Program-made: the position numbers and the translations under genes | The notes under the pieces: generated by a model | The model's database searches: none | Told to the model about the DNA's origin: nothing | The model's input: the letters and a program-made list of their open reading frames with translations, nothing else | Source: Algimonas ampicilliniresistens | GTDB taxonomy: Bacteria > Pseudomonadota > Alphaproteobacteria > Caulobacterales > Maricaulaceae | DNA: 64,000 nt | Direction of reading: 5' to 3' | Assembly (NCBI RefSeq): GCF_030159955.1 | Contig: NZ_BSNK01000001.1 | Location: forward strand, 1,240,001-1,304,000 | Part shown: positions 26,473 through 35,946 of the stretch, piece by piece | Layout: every line of letters starts with the position of its first letter | How positions within the stretch are numbered: the first letter of the stretch is position 1

Positions 26473-27824
26473 GTGACGACCAAAGCGATCTGATCAACAA
26501 GCGCGTCCAGCGTCGGATCAATGGTTGTGACACGCTTTTTGGCTTCAAAGGCCGCGGCCAAGGGCGCTGGCATCGGCACATCTTCGCGGATGATCGTCTC
26601 AAGACTGTCGGCGAATTTGGCGGGGTGGGCTGTACCGACCGTCAGGAATGTCGCGTCTATGTCGTGCGCCTCACGGAAAGCACGCATCCCCATATGGCCA
26701 ACAGCGGTATGTGGGCACATAAGATAGCCCGTATCCGTATAGATGCGGCGAATATGACGCGCGGTTGTTTCATCATCGAACGAGACTCCCCAACAAACCT
26801 CTCGAATCGCGTCTAGATTGCCATCGAATAGGCTCAAAATACGGGGGAAGTTATTCGGACGCCCGATATCCATGGCATTGGACAGGGTCGGCGTGGATGG
26901 GCGCGGGCGGTATTCGCCGTCTTTCAGATAATCGACAAACGGGTCGTTGACGTTGTGCGAGACGACGAAGCGGTCGATGGGTGCCCCCATTTTCCGCGCG
27001 ATCAGGCCGCCGGTCAAATTGCCGAGATTGCCGGATGGGATCGAGATAACCAAATCCCGGGTCGGATAGGCGGCCTTGGCCTGAAGGGACGCCCAGACAT
27101 AATAGAAACTCTGCGGAATAACGCGGCCGACATTGATCGAATTAGCGCTCATCAGATCGAAGCGCTTTGACAGCTCAGCGTCAGCGAAGGCTGTTTTCAC
27201 CAGCGCCTGACAATCATCGAATGTGCCATCAACGGACAGCGCTCGTACATTGGAGTTCTTGCCACCCATGGTGCAGAGTTGCTGCTCTTGCACCTTCGAA
27301 ACGCCGCCTTTTGGAAACAGAATGAAGACCTGAACGCCGTCTTGATCCAAGAAGGCGTCACCAATCGCGCCCCCCGTATCGCCAGACGTGGCGACCAAAA
27401 TAGTCCGCCGTTGCCCGCTACTCGCCATGAGGTGCGAGGCCGCGCGCCCCATAAAGCGGGCCGCGAAATCCTTGAAGGCCAATGTCGGACCGTGAAATAA
27501 CTCTAGCACAAATTCGTCGGCGTTTGGCGCCATGGCTGGGTCGAGCCGTTCACCGCCTAACGTCATCATCGGTACGTCATAACTATAGGCATCGCGGCAG
27601 AGACTTTTCAGCGTCTCCTCATCAAATCGATCATCCGTGAAATGGGCCGCAAGCGCCGCGGCACAGTCAGCAAAGTCCATCGCGCCCAAGTCAGCCATTT
27701 GGCCGGGCGTGAAATGCGGAATCTTGTTCGGCATCCACAATCCGCCATCCGGTGTGAGGCTAGCGAGGAGCGCGTCTCCGAATGAGGCCGTGACGCTTTT
27801 ATCGAGATGAGAATGGTACTGCAT
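26469..27824 (-). CDS. thrC: threonine synthase
   Basis: A PLP enzyme converting O-phosphohomoserine to threonine. The ATG at 27824 gives MQYHSHLDKSVTASFGDALL, the standard N-terminus, and 451 residues; a longer frame from 27893 would overlap the upstream regulator gene. The PLP lysine lies in HGPTLAFKDFAARFMG, and the ATSGDTGGAIGDAF loop is the substrate phosphate site. It may be co-transcribed with the XRE-cupin regulator upstream (52 bases) and the kinase-like gene downstream. Confidence 0.94.
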   Translation of the reverse strand: MQYHSHLDKSVTASFGDALLASLTPDGGLWMPNKIPHFTPGQMADLGAMDFADCAAALAAHFTDDRFDEETLKSLCRDAYSYDVPMMTLGGERLDPAMAPNADEFVLELFHGPTLAFKDFAARFMGRAASHLMASSGQRRTILVATSGDTGGAIGDAFLDQDGVQVFILFPKGGVSKVQEQQLCTMGGKNSNVRALSVDGTFDDCQALVKTAFADAELSKRFDLMSANSINVGRVIPQSFYYVWASLQAKAAYPTRDLVISIPSGNLGNLTGGLIARKMGAPIDRFVVSHNVNDPFVDYLKDGEYRPRPSTPTLSNAMDIGRPNNFPRILSLFDGNLDAIREVCWGVSFDDETTARHIRRIYTDTGYLMCPHTAVGHMGMRAFREAHDIDATFLTVGTAHPAKFADSLETIIREDVPMPAPLAAAFEAKKRVTTIDPTLDALVDQIALVVT

Positions 27825-27876
27825 TAGGGGCGACGGACTAACGCCACCCACGCGGATGGCAAGCCGGGAATCTTCC

Positions 27877-28515
27877 TTATCCGCTACGAACACTATGGGC
27901 GAGAATATTGACCATTGTCGCGTGGGCCAGCGTATCCCCTAAATTGTGTATGCTGTGCGGTCTGTCTGCATGGTAGCGAAGGGTCTCACCTTCACGCGCG
28001 GACCAGCGTTCATCTGCGATACGCACTTCCAGCTCTCCCGACAAAATGGTCAGGTTTTCAACAGAACCGATAGGGTGAGGGGAGCTTATCAACACGCCGC
28101 CCGGCTCAGCCCGGAAATCATAGACTTGGACAAATTGGACGGTTTCAATAGCGCCGATGATACGAAGTTCGCACAACCCGTCATCCGAGGTGATGCGAGG
28201 GATGTCCTGAACCTTCGCGTGTTGAACCAGGGCCGTATCCGTAGGGGCAGCGGCAAACATGGCTTCAACACTGGTGCCGAGCGCTTGGGATAGCCGCGAC
28301 AAGGTTGCGACCGTCGGATTAGATTCGTTTTTCTCGATCTGGCTGATCATTGATTTGGCCACACCGGACATTTCAGACAGATCGCCGAGTGAAAGCTGAT
28401 CTGCCTTTCTCAATCGACCGATGGTTTCACCCAGTTTTTCGGCCAGTGCGTCAGTTTCAGCACAGGGCTGGCGGCGAGTGCGAGCTTTACGCGTTGAGGT
28501 CGGTGTTTTGGGCAT
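27877..28515 (-). CDS. XRE-cupin transcriptional regulator
   Basis: The ATG at 28515 with GAAGG upstream gives 212 residues. A basic N-terminal tail (KARTRRQ) precedes a helix-turn-helix domain with LSLGDLSEMSGVAKSMISQIE and NPTVATLSRLSQALG, then a C-terminal single cupin domain with ENLTILSGELEVRIAD and PHSIHNLGD. Such proteins usually sense small molecules through the cupin and control adjacent genes. It is divergent from cysG, with an inverted repeat between them, so control of the sulfite reduction operon is the simplest inference; thrC lies downstream on the same strand. Confidence 0.88.
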   Translation of the reverse strand: MPKTPTSTRKARTRRQPCAETDALAEKLGETIGRLRKADQLSLGDLSEMSGVAKSMISQIEKNESNPTVATLSRLSQALGTSVEAMFAAAPTDTALVQHAKVQDIPRITSDDGLCELRIIGAIETVQFVQVYDFRAEPGGVLISSPHPIGSVENLTILSGELEVRIADERWSAREGETLRYHADRPHSIHNLGDTLAHATMVNILAHSVRSG

Positions 28516-28555
28516 AACGCCTTCGTGAGCTTTTTGGGGTGGCAATCTATTATCT

Positions 28556-28571
28556 GTTCTATATACAGAAC
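28556..28571. promoter_or_regulatory. candidate operator between XRE-cupin gene and cysG
   Basis: GTTCT-ATATAC-AGAAC is a perfect 5-bp inverted repeat with a 6-base AT-rich centre, located in the 100-base divergent region. Its size and symmetry suit a dimeric XRE-type helix-turn-helix protein. Confidence 0.45.
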
Positions 28572-28615
28572 GAAACGTCCTTTCAAGCGAACCCTTCGAC
28601 AATAAAGATACTGTG

Positions 28616-29986
28616 ATGCGCTATCTTCCTATCCATTTCGATCTCCGCGGCAAGACTGTATTCGTATACGGGGGCGACCGTGCGGCCGAAGCCAAGCTCC
28701 GTACTTTGCTCAAGACGGATGCCAACCTCGTCGTCATTTCAGAAACACCCGGTGAGGAAATCCGTCGCTGGGCAGAGCAAGGCCGCCTGACTATCGTCGC
28801 AGACGCTGATCTGAGCACGGCGTCCCTGATCTATGCAGCGACCGAATATCCGAATGAGAATTATCGGATTGCTGAGACTGCGCGCGCGGTCGGCATTCCG
28901 GTCAACGCCGCCGACCAACCCGCCGGATGCGATTTCATCACGCCCGCCATTGTGGATCGATCGCCGGTGGCTGTGTCGATTGGCACGGAAGGCACCAGCC
29001 CCGCTCTAGCTCGCGCACTGAAAAGCGATTTAGAATCCCGCCTCCCATCCAGTCTTGGAGAAACATCCAAGACAATCAAAAACCTACGCGACCAACTGAA
29101 GGTCGATGAGCCCGACATCGCCAAGCGACAAGCGCTCTGGGCGACGGTTCTGGGGTCCGGTCTGGGCGATTATGCTGAGTTGGACTCCGACACAGTCACG
29201 GCCCGGTATAATACGGCACGCCAATTATCAGCACCGCAGGAAACATCCGTTGGACACGTCCACATTGTCGGGGCGGGACCGGGCGATCCTGACCTTCTTA
29301 CTGTTGGTGCGCTGCGCGTCATGCATAGCGCGGATGTGGTGGTTTATGATCGTTTGGTCAGTGATGAGGTTATGTCACTCTGCCGCCGTGAAGCCGAATT
29401 TATCTATGTCGGCAAAATTCCCGGCGGTGTGTCGACGCGTCAGGACGAGATCAACCGGATTATCGTTGAAAAAGCACAGGCTGGCGAAAGCGTCGTCCGA
29501 CTGAAAAGCGGCGATCCGCTTGTCTTTGGCCGCGCTGAAGAAGAATTTGCTGCGCTCGATGGGGCTGGGATCGGCTTCACCATTCATCCTGGCATCACAG
29601 CGGCGACGGCAGCGGCGGCATCGCTGCGTCATTCCTTGACGGTACGCGGCGAAAATACGGCCGCCACATTGGCAACCGGGCATGATGAGCAAGGCTTCGC
29701 CGAGTTAGACTGGACAGCCCTCGCTAAACCCAATGCTCGCGCTACAATTTATATGGGTCTCCGCGCCGCGCGCTTCATCCAGGGTCGGTTACTGTTGCAT
29801 GGAGCCTCGCCTGAAACACCTGTGGCCGTGGTCGAGAACGCCTCTCGCGCCAATGAAATTATTGTCGCCACGACGTTGAGCCAATTGCCTGACGATCTCA
29901 CCTCAAACGGCATCAAAGGGCCAGCCGTGGTCATGATTGGTTATGACCGCCGCCCATCCGCCGTTGCGCTGAAAGCCGCATCATGA
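28616..29986 (+). CDS. cysG: siroheme synthase CysG
   Basis: A trifunctional enzyme making siroheme from uroporphyrinogen III. The N-terminal precorrin-2 dehydrogenase/ferrochelatase half (1-200) has the NAD-loop-like VYGGDRAAEAKLRTLL and GCDFITPAIVDRSPVAVSIGT. The C-terminal SAM methyltransferase half (about 215-456) has HIVGAGPGDPDLLTVGALR, VVRLKSGDPLVFGRAEEE and GITAATAAAASL. The ATG at 28616 is chosen over a GTG one codon earlier. The cofactor it makes is needed by the CysI encoded two genes downstream. The stop overlaps the DUF2849 start (ATGA). Confidence 0.95.
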   Translation: MRYLPIHFDLRGKTVFVYGGDRAAEAKLRTLLKTDANLVVISETPGEEIRRWAEQGRLTIVADADLSTASLIYAATEYPNENYRIAETARAVGIPVNAADQPAGCDFITPAIVDRSPVAVSIGTEGTSPALARALKSDLESRLPSSLGETSKTIKNLRDQLKVDEPDIAKRQALWATVLGSGLGDYAELDSDTVTARYNTARQLSAPQETSVGHVHIVGAGPGDPDLLTVGALRVMHSADVVVYDRLVSDEVMSLCRREAEFIYVGKIPGGVSTRQDEINRIIVEKAQAGESVVRLKSGDPLVFGRAEEEFAALDGAGIGFTIHPGITAATAAAASLRHSLTVRGENTAATLATGHDEQGFAELDWTALAKPNARATIYMGLRAARFIQGRLLLHGASPETPVAVVENASRANEIIVATTLSQLPDDLTSNGIKGPAVVMIGYDRRPSAVALKAAS

Positions 29987-30288
29987 GCACGCTCAAACAT
30001 AAGGGCAAAGGCCCGCAGGCCATGACGGCAAACGAATTGGTCTCCGGGCTGAGTGTCTGGATGACGACGGACCTTAACTGGTCGCGGGATTATGCAGACG
30101 CGCTTTTGACAGAAGACGAAACCGTCATCGAGAAAATGGATGAGATCGCCAAAGCCGCAGAACAGGCCAACACTGTCGTTGGCGCATATTTTATTGACAC
30201 AGTGGATGCCAAGCCCGCCCGCTATCGTGAACGGTTCCGAACCCACGGCCCGTCCTACGACACAGCCGATCTGATTTCCGAAAGCTAA
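29983..30288 (+). CDS. DUF2849 family protein
   Basis: A 101-residue cytoplasmic protein typical of alphaproteobacterial sulfite-reductase operons, always between cysG and cysI. Seen: ANELVSGLSVWMTTD at the start, then WSRDYADALL, and YFIDTV-PARYRERFRTHGPSYDT toward the end. The biochemical role is unknown; the fixed context suggests assistance to sulfite reductase or siroheme delivery. It overlaps cysG by 4 bases, and cysI starts 4 bases after its stop. Confidence 0.9.
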   Translation: MSTLKHKGKGPQAMTANELVSGLSVWMTTDLNWSRDYADALLTEDETVIEKMDEIAKAAEQANTVVGAYFIDTVDAKPARYRERFRTHGPSYDTADLISES

Positions 30289-30291
30289 CCC

Positions 30292-31935
30292 ATGTACCGC
30301 TATGATGAATTTGACGCGGAGTTTGTACACTCGCGCGTGGCCCAGTTTCGCGATCAGGTCGTGCGCCGTCTCGATGGACGGCTGAGCGAGGCGGAATTCC
30401 GTCCGCTGCGCCTGATGAACGGCCTCTATCTGCAGCTTCACGCCTATATGCTGCGCGTGGCCGTGCCTTATGGCACGCTGCGCAGCGATCAGTTGCGTAT
30501 GCTCGCCCATCTCGCGGATAAATATGACAAGGGCTACGGGCACGTCACGACGCGTCAGAATATGCAGTTCAACTGGCCTGTGCTGAGCGATGTACCGGAG
30601 ATGCTGACAGACCTTGCCAGCGTCGACATGCACGCGATCCAAACGAGCGGGAACTGCATCCGCAATGTCACTTGCGACCCCTATGCGGGCGCGGCGGCGG
30701 ATGAAATCGAAGATCCACGGCCGATGGCCGAGCTAATCCGCCAATGGTCGATGCTACACCCTGAATTCGCCTTTTTGCCACGCAAGTTCAAAATTGCTGT
30801 GACCGCATCTTCGCAAGACCGCGCGATGATCAAAGGCCACGACATTGGCATTCAAGTCGTGCGCAATGAGGCCGGAGAGGTGGGTTATCATATCATCGTC
30901 GGGGGTGGCCTCGGACGAACCCCGGTGATCGGCCAGACGCTTAGGGCCTTCCTGCCCAAGGATGATCTGCTGCCATACCTCGAAGCGACGATGCGGGTTT
31001 ATAACCGCTTTGGTCGGCGCGATAACAAATACAAAGCCCGGATCAAAATCCTTGTCCGTGAGACTGGCATCGAAGATTTTACGCGACTGGTCGAAGACGA
31101 ATTCGCGGCGCTGGACCCGAGCGACATTGCCGTCGGCGCCGCTGAACGTGCGCGGATTGCAACCTATTTCGCGTCGCCGGCCTTTGAGACCGGGATCAAG
31201 CCGTTAGACATGGCGAGCCAGCCCGAAGTCTTCCGCAAGTGGGTCGACACGAATGTCGTCGCACATGCGGCACCCGGCTACGCGATTGTCAATATCTCGC
31301 TGAAAGATCCAGAGCGCGCGCCAGGAGATGTCACGACAGAACAAATGCGCGCCGTAGCCGATCTGGCCGATGCTCATAGTTTCGGTGAGCTGCGCTTCAC
31401 TCACCAACAGAATATTGTCCTAGCGCATGTTCGTCAGGACGCGCTACGCGCCGTGTGGGACGGCTTGGTTGCGGCTGATCTGGAAGACGCCAATATCAAT
31501 CTGATTGGCGACATCATCTGCTGCCCGGGTATGGATTTCTGCGCCTTGGCGACAGCGCGATCTATCCCCGTGGCGCAAGCGATTGCCGAACGCTTTGAGG
31601 ATCATGATCGTCAGCAAGCCATCGGCGAGATGCAGATCAAGATCAGCGGCTGCATCAATGCCTGCGGCCATCACCATGTTGGCCATATCGGTATTCTCGG
31701 GCTCGAAAAAGCTGGGGTCGAGTTTTACCAAGTCACGCTGGGTGGCGACGCGACGCAAACAGCCGCCATTGGTGACAAGATGGGCGCAGGTTTCAGCCAA
31801 GAAGAACTGGTCGACGGGATCGAACGGATCGTCGATTTCTATGTTGGCGCGCGCGAACATGATGAGCGCTTTCTCGACACATATCGCCGCCTCGGCACTG
31901 AGGCGTTCAAGGAGGTACTCTATGCCAGCGCTTGA
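30292..31935 (+). CDS. cysI: siroheme-dependent nitrite/sulfite reductase, assimilatory (CysI type)
   Basis: Reduces sulfite to sulfide with six electrons, using siroheme and a [4Fe-4S] cluster. In 547 residues it shows the siroheme-contact motif TTRQNMQFNWP, TSGNCIRNVTCDPYAG, and the cluster cysteines Cys411, Cys417, Cys454 and Cys458 (CPGMDFC; CINAC). This pattern with no flavoprotein partner nearby fits the ferredoxin-dependent form. Its end overlaps the start of the DUF934-CysH gene by 14 bases. A nitrite reductase cannot be excluded by motif alone, but the operon argues for sulfite. Confidence 0.92.
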   Translation: MYRYDEFDAEFVHSRVAQFRDQVVRRLDGRLSEAEFRPLRLMNGLYLQLHAYMLRVAVPYGTLRSDQLRMLAHLADKYDKGYGHVTTRQNMQFNWPVLSDVPEMLTDLASVDMHAIQTSGNCIRNVTCDPYAGAAADEIEDPRPMAELIRQWSMLHPEFAFLPRKFKIAVTASSQDRAMIKGHDIGIQVVRNEAGEVGYHIIVGGGLGRTPVIGQTLRAFLPKDDLLPYLEATMRVYNRFGRRDNKYKARIKILVRETGIEDFTRLVEDEFAALDPSDIAVGAAERARIATYFASPAFETGIKPLDMASQPEVFRKWVDTNVVAHAAPGYAIVNISLKDPERAPGDVTTEQMRAVADLADAHSFGELRFTHQQNIVLAHVRQDALRAVWDGLVAADLEDANINLIGDIICCPGMDFCALATARSIPVAQAIAERFEDHDRQQAIGEMQIKISGCINACGHHHVGHIGILGLEKAGVEFYQVTLGGDATQTAAIGDKMGAGFSQEELVDGIERIVDFYVGAREHDERFLDTYRRLGTEAFKEVLYASA

Positions 31936-33124
31936 TCTTTCACTCGTCAGCGCCACGGGCGTGGCCGCGAATGCGGTCGACCCGTCTGACGTAGACGCCC
32001 TGTCTCGGAACACGGATATTGAGGCACTACGGCTGCCGCCTGATGCTGACCTATCGGAAATTGTGGACGCCTTGCCGCGTATCCAGTCGATCTTTGTTGA
32101 ATTCGCTGCCTTTACGGATGGTCGCGGTTTCAGCTTGGCCCGGCTTCTGCGCCTGCGTCATGGCTATACGGGTTTGCTCGTCGCGGATGGCCAACTCATT
32201 CCAGATCAGTTCGCCTTTGCACTTCAATGCGGCTTTGATGCCGTACGTATCGCGGACAGAGAGCTGGCTCGGCATACACCTGAGGCTTGGGATGCAGCAC
32301 TGGATGCGTTCGACCTGACCTATCAACGCGGTTATGCCGTGAAGCCTGGCCCCGCCACATCTATTTTCGACGCCCGCCTGACCGCGATGGAGGAGCGAAA
32401 AACCGACGACCCTTTTTTCGGACTGGGCGCGGAGGCAGCGCTGCGGCGTGCCATCGCGCAGCATGACGGTGATATCTTCCTCGCCAGCTCGCTAGGCGCC
32501 GATAGTGCGGTTTTGCTACATATGGTCAGCCGTATCCGGCCGGACCTGCCCATCTATTTCTTGGATACGGGCAAGCATTTTCGGCAGACACTGGCCTATC
32601 GCGATACGCTAATAGAGCAGCTTGGCCTGACCAATTTCATCAATGTCCGTCCGGACCGCGATGAGTTGATTGAGCAAGACCCGACCGGGGCTTTGCATGA
32701 GGCGGAACCCGACGCCTGTTGCGCTTTGCGCAAGGTGCGTCCGCTTGCCTCTGCTGTCGGTCATTTCGGCGCGCAGATTACGGGACGCAAACGCTACCAG
32801 ACCCCAGAACGCGCCAATATGCCGATCTATGAGCCCTTGGATGGCGCGGATGGTGAGCCAGGAATGGTGAAAATTAATCCGCTGGGTTATTGGACCGCAA
32901 AAGACGTGACCGCCTATATTCGCCGTCACAACCTACCACCGCATCCAATGTTTGCGCTCGGCTATCTGTCGATTGGCTGCCAACCCTGCACGACGCGTGT
33001 CGCTGAGGGCGAGGACCCCCGCGCGGGCCGTTGGCGGAACCAAGGCAAAACCGAATGTGGCATCCACATGGTCGACGGCAAATGGCAACCGCTTGAGAAG
33101 AAGGAAACGTTTGAGGCGTTTTAG
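31922..33124 (+). CDS. cysH: DUF934-CysH fusion: adenylyl-sulfate reductase with N-terminal DUF934 domain
   Basis: A 400-residue protein. Residues about 1-135 are a DUF934 domain (VEFAAFTDGRGFSLARLLR; VADGQLIPDQFAFALQCGFD), normally a separate gene in this operon. Residues about 155-400 are CysH: FLASSLGADSAVLLHM is the PP-loop-type nucleotide site, YFLDTGKHF follows, and the Cys266-Cys267 plus Cys353/Cys356 (CQPC) pattern marks the [4Fe-4S] type that uses adenylyl sulfate. The C-terminal ECGIH carries the catalytic cysteine. The ATG at 31922 is taken because it opens the DUF934 part; a longer frame to 31505 runs over cysI. Confidence 0.92.
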   Translation: MPALDLSLVSATGVAANAVDPSDVDALSRNTDIEALRLPPDADLSEIVDALPRIQSIFVEFAAFTDGRGFSLARLLRLRHGYTGLLVADGQLIPDQFAFALQCGFDAVRIADRELARHTPEAWDAALDAFDLTYQRGYAVKPGPATSIFDARLTAMEERKTDDPFFGLGAEAALRRAIAQHDGDIFLASSLGADSAVLLHMVSRIRPDLPIYFLDTGKHFRQTLAYRDTLIEQLGLTNFINVRPDRDELIEQDPTGALHEAEPDACCALRKVRPLASAVGHFGAQITGRKRYQTPERANMPIYEPLDGADGEPGMVKINPLGYWTAKDVTAYIRRHNLPPHPMFALGYLSIGCQPCTTRVAEGEDPRAGRWRNQGKTECGIHMVDGKWQPLEKKETFEAF

Positions 33125-33130
33125 ATGTCG

Positions 33131-33772
33131 CTATTTGGCTTCGAAATGGACCTTTAGAGACTTTACGAGGATCCGCTGATAATATCCCTCAGCCCGTTCT
33201 TCTGCCGTATCCAGAAAGCCAAGGATTTCGTCCTGATTGATCTTGGGATAGTCCGTGCATCCGTTGAACGTCCCGGTCTGCACATAGTGCGGAAAACCGA
33301 CGAGCCCGGCGAAGCGGCCGGCGTGGGCTGAGCGGCGGACGAGTTCACCGCCATAGCAGGGATCAGCGGGCCGCCCGTCCCAACCTTCGATCCGGATGTA
33401 TCCAATCACAAAGAGCGATTGAGGATAGCCCGCATTGAGTGCCTTGATGCGGTAGGGATCACTCTCCGCATGCAGGCCGGAATAACCATAGGCGCGGGCG
33501 AGTAGATAGTTGAGCCGGGGATTATCAGGATCAGCCTGGAGCGCGGTGTGACAGGCGGCAATGGCCGCTGGCTTATCCATCTCATTTTGAGACACGCCAG
33601 GCGTCACGCGTTCCGGATCGCTGGGATGTCCGGCGATCAGATCGCACTGTGTCACCGTCCGACTGTGCGCGTCACGGTCATAGGTCGATATGTCAGCGAA
33701 TGGGTTTGCGGATACTGGAGCCGCCGCCATAAACGTCAGAAGGGCAACGGGGATTGGAAAGATAAGTTTCAT
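33131..33772 (-). CDS. exported protein with TPR-like repeats, unknown
   Basis: A 213-residue protein with a Sec signal peptide (MKLIFPIPVALLTFMAAAPVSA, cleavage before NPFADI). The middle resembles tetratricopeptide or Sel1 helices (PAAIAACHTALQADPDNPRLNYLLARAYG). Four cysteines (in TQCDLIAG, AACHTAL, DPCYGGE and NGCTDYP) could form disulfides in the periplasm. It converges with the sulfur operon, leaving a 6-base gap, and lies upstream of nothing obvious. I do not recognise a family. Confidence 0.7.
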   Translation of the reverse strand: MKLIFPIPVALLTFMAAAPVSANPFADISTYDRDAHSRTVTQCDLIAGHPSDPERVTPGVSQNEMDKPAAIAACHTALQADPDNPRLNYLLARAYGYSGLHAESDPYRIKALNAGYPQSLFVIGYIRIEGWDGRPADPCYGGELVRRSAHAGRFAGLVGFPHYVQTGTFNGCTDYPKINQDEILGFLDTAEERAEGYYQRILVKSLKVHFEAK

Positions 33773-33840
33773 GTTATGTCTCTAGGCTAGCCACAGACAC
33801 ATACAGAGGCAGACAGAAACGCGTTTGTGAGATCGCAAGC

Positions 33841-34446
33841 CTAGCTATGGCGAGACATCAGAACCTCAAGGATTTGATTCAATGAGAGATCCTTCGCGCG
33901 GGTAACAACCAGCAAATGATAAAGCAGATCAGCGGCTTCATTGAGGAAGTCTTGGTCTGTTTCGGCCACAGCGGCGAGCGCGGTTTCCACCCCTTCTTCG
34001 CCGACCTTCTGAGCGGCTTTCACCAGCGGGCCCTGCAGAAGTTTGGCCGTATAGCTGCTAGAAGGATCAGCGTCTTTCCGGCCTTCGATGAGGGTTTCGA
34101 GATAGGATAGAAATCCGACCCCGCTGGCACCCTCAGCTCCAAAACACGACACGGTGCCTTCATGACAGGTCGGACCCGCCGGACGGGCTTTAATAAGCAG
34201 CGTGTCCGCATCACAATCCACGTCGAGACCGACGAGTGAGAGCGTGTTCCCGCTCGTCTCGCCCTTGGTCCAGAGCGTATCGCGACTGCGCGAGTGGAAC
34301 GTGACGAGACCTGTTTCCTGCGTCTTGGTCAGGGCCGCCTCATTCATATAGCCAAGCATCAGCACTTGCAGCGTGTCGGCATCCTGCACGATGGCGGGGA
34401 CGAGGCCGTTCGCCCCCAATTTCAGAGAGTAGAAATCAACGATCAT
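33841..34446 (-). CDS. hisIE: bifunctional phosphoribosyl-AMP cyclohydrolase/phosphoribosyl-ATP pyrophosphatase
   Basis: Catalyses steps 2 and 3 of histidine synthesis. The N-terminal HisI domain (1-110) has [16 protein letters not shown] and the zinc-ligand pattern VDCDADT plus [12 protein letters not shown]. The C-terminal HisE domain (115-201) has SYTAKLLQG and [14 protein letters not shown] followed by [11 protein letters not shown]. The two-domain fusion is the common enterobacterial-type form; many alphaproteobacteria keep hisI and hisE separate. It is the last gene of the his operon and overlaps hisF by 4 bases. Confidence 0.95.
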   Translation of the reverse strand: MIVDFYSLKLGANGLVPAIVQDADTLQVLMLGYMNEAALTKTQETGLVTFHSRSRDTLWTKGETSGNTLSLVGLDVDCDADTLLIKARPAGPTCHEGTVSCFGAEGASGVGFLSYLETLIEGRKDADPSSSYTAKLLQGPLVKAAQKVGEEGVETALAAVAETDQDFLNEAADLLYHLLVVTRAKDLSLNQILEVLMSRHS

Positions 34447-35210
34447 AGTCGCATCTCCAGTCCAGCCTGAACCAGATCACGTTTTAAATCCGGAATGGCG
34501 ATGACCTGCTTATGAAACACGGACGCGGCCAAAGCTCCGTCCACATTCGCTTCTTTAAACACGGTCTCAAAGTGCTTCGTTGCTCCGGCGCCGCCAGAGG
34601 CGATTAATGGCACGTTGCAGACTGCGCGGACGGCTTTGAGTTGTTTGACATCATACCCTTGGCGCACGCCGTCTTGGTTCATACAGTTCAACACAATTTC
34701 ACCCGCCCCGCGATCCGTCGCTTCGAGGACCCAATCCAATGTGGTGCGTCCAGTTTCTCGCGTTTTGTACGGGTCGCCCGTATGGCTTTTAACCCGGTAA
34801 GTTCCGTCTTGTTCAAACGTGTCGATGCCGACAACGATACATTGACGGCCAAAAGCGTCCTGTAATTCGTCAATCAGGTCGGGGCGGAGCAGGGCCGGGG
34901 AGTTAACGCTGATCTTGTCGGCCCCCGCTGCCAGACGCGCGCCAGCGACAGCAACACTATCGATCCCGCCCGCAACACAGAACGGAATGTCGAGTTCGCG
35001 TGAGACCCGCCCGATCCAGTCGGCGCTGACTTGCCGGTCGTCTGTCGATGCGGTGATATCATAGAATACGAGCTCATCCGCGCCTTCGTCCCGATAGCGA
35101 GCGGCGAGCTCCACAATATCACCGACATCTTCGTGATTGCGAAACTGCACTCCTTTGACGACGCGGCCGTCACGGACGTCGAGACACGGAATAATCCGTT
35201 TGGCTAGCAT
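34443..35210 (-). CDS. hisF: imidazole glycerol phosphate synthase, cyclase subunit
   Basis: A TIM-barrel subunit that converts PRFAR plus HisH-derived ammonia into imidazole-glycerol phosphate and AICAR. The ATG at 35210 gives [20 protein letters not shown] with the first catalytic Asp, and exactly 255 residues, the family norm. The second catalytic Asp lies in [10 protein letters not shown]; phosphate motifs [13 protein letters not shown] and ALAASVFH are in place. The gene starts 10 bases after the hisA stop. Confidence 0.96.
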   Translation of the reverse strand: MLAKRIIPCLDVRDGRVVKGVQFRNHEDVGDIVELAARYRDEGADELVFYDITASTDDRQVSADWIGRVSRELDIPFCVAGGIDSVAVAGARLAAGADKISVNSPALLRPDLIDELQDAFGRQCIVVGIDTFEQDGTYRVKSHTGDPYKTRETGRTTLDWVLEATDRGAGEIVLNCMNQDGVRQGYDVKQLKAVRAVCNVPLIASGGAGATKHFETVFKEANVDGALAASVFHKQVIAIPDLKRDLVQAGLEMRL

Positions 35211-35220
35211 ATCAGAACGC

Positions 35221-35946
35221 CTAGCACGCAATCGCCTCATTCAAGGTGAAGTGACCCTCATACAAAGCACGGCCGATAACGATACCATAGGGGTTGAAGG
35301 CTTTGAGCTCACGCACGTGATCGAGCGTGCCGACACCGCCTGATGTGATCAAGTTGAGGTTTGGATAGGTCTGGATGATTTTCCGGTAGAGGATTGTATT
35401 GCCCCCAGTCCCTGCGCCGTCGCGGCCAATATCCGTAACAAGGATCGTTTTCAGACCTGATGCCGTGTAATTGTCCAGCACGTCGAAAAATGGGGTGGTC
35501 GTCGTTTCCGTCCACCCTTTGATGGCCGGATAAGCGACACCGCTTTCGTCAATATTCACGTCAAAGGCGAGAACAATACGCTCGGGGCCAAACTCTTCGA
35601 TCCAGTGTTTGACCATGAAGGGACGTTTGACGGCCAAACTGCCGATCACGACCCGTTCCACACCCGCGTCCAGCAGGCGCTTCACGGTGACCATGTCGCG
35701 AATACCGCCCCCGACCTGAACTTTCAGACCCACTGTTTGGGCCAACTGACCGATCAGATCGGCTTGGACAAGCTCTTCGTTCTTCGCACCATCCAGATCG
35801 ACCACATGCATCCATTCGGCACCACCGCGCGCATAGCCGCGCGCGACTTCGAGTGGGTCTTCTTCATATTGGGTTTTATCGTCAAAGCTGCCTTTGAGCA
35901 GTCTGACGCATTTTCCGTCCATGAGATCGATAGCGGGGTAAATCAT
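35221..35946 (-). CDS. hisA: ProFAR isomerase
   Basis: 1-(5-phosphoribosyl)-5-[(5-phosphoribosylamino)methylideneamino]imidazole-4-carboxamide isomerase, a 241-residue TIM barrel. Seen: [19 protein letters not shown] with the catalytic Asp, VQVGGGIRD (phosphate site 1), [16 protein letters not shown] with the second catalytic Asp, and [11 protein letters not shown] (phosphate site 2). Its start overlaps the hisH stop by 4 bases. Confidence 0.96.
   Translation of the reverse strand: MIYPAIDLMDGKCVRLLKGSFDDKTQYEEDPLEVARGYARGGAEWMHVVDLDGAKNEELVQADLIGQLAQTVGLKVQVGGGIRDMVTVKRLLDAGVERVVIGSLAVKRPFMVKHWIEEFGPERIVLAFDVNIDESGVAYPAIKGWTETTTTPFFDVLDNYTASGLKTILVTDIGRDGAGTGGNTILYRKIIQTYPNLNLITSGGVGTLDHVRELKAFNPYGIVIGRALYEGHFTLNEAIAC

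Noticed and set aside
29941-30642. A long minus-strand open frame (233 codons) over cysG, DUF2849 and cysI.
   Set aside because: It is antisense to three well-supported genes, has no domain, and is rich in unlikely His/Arg composition.
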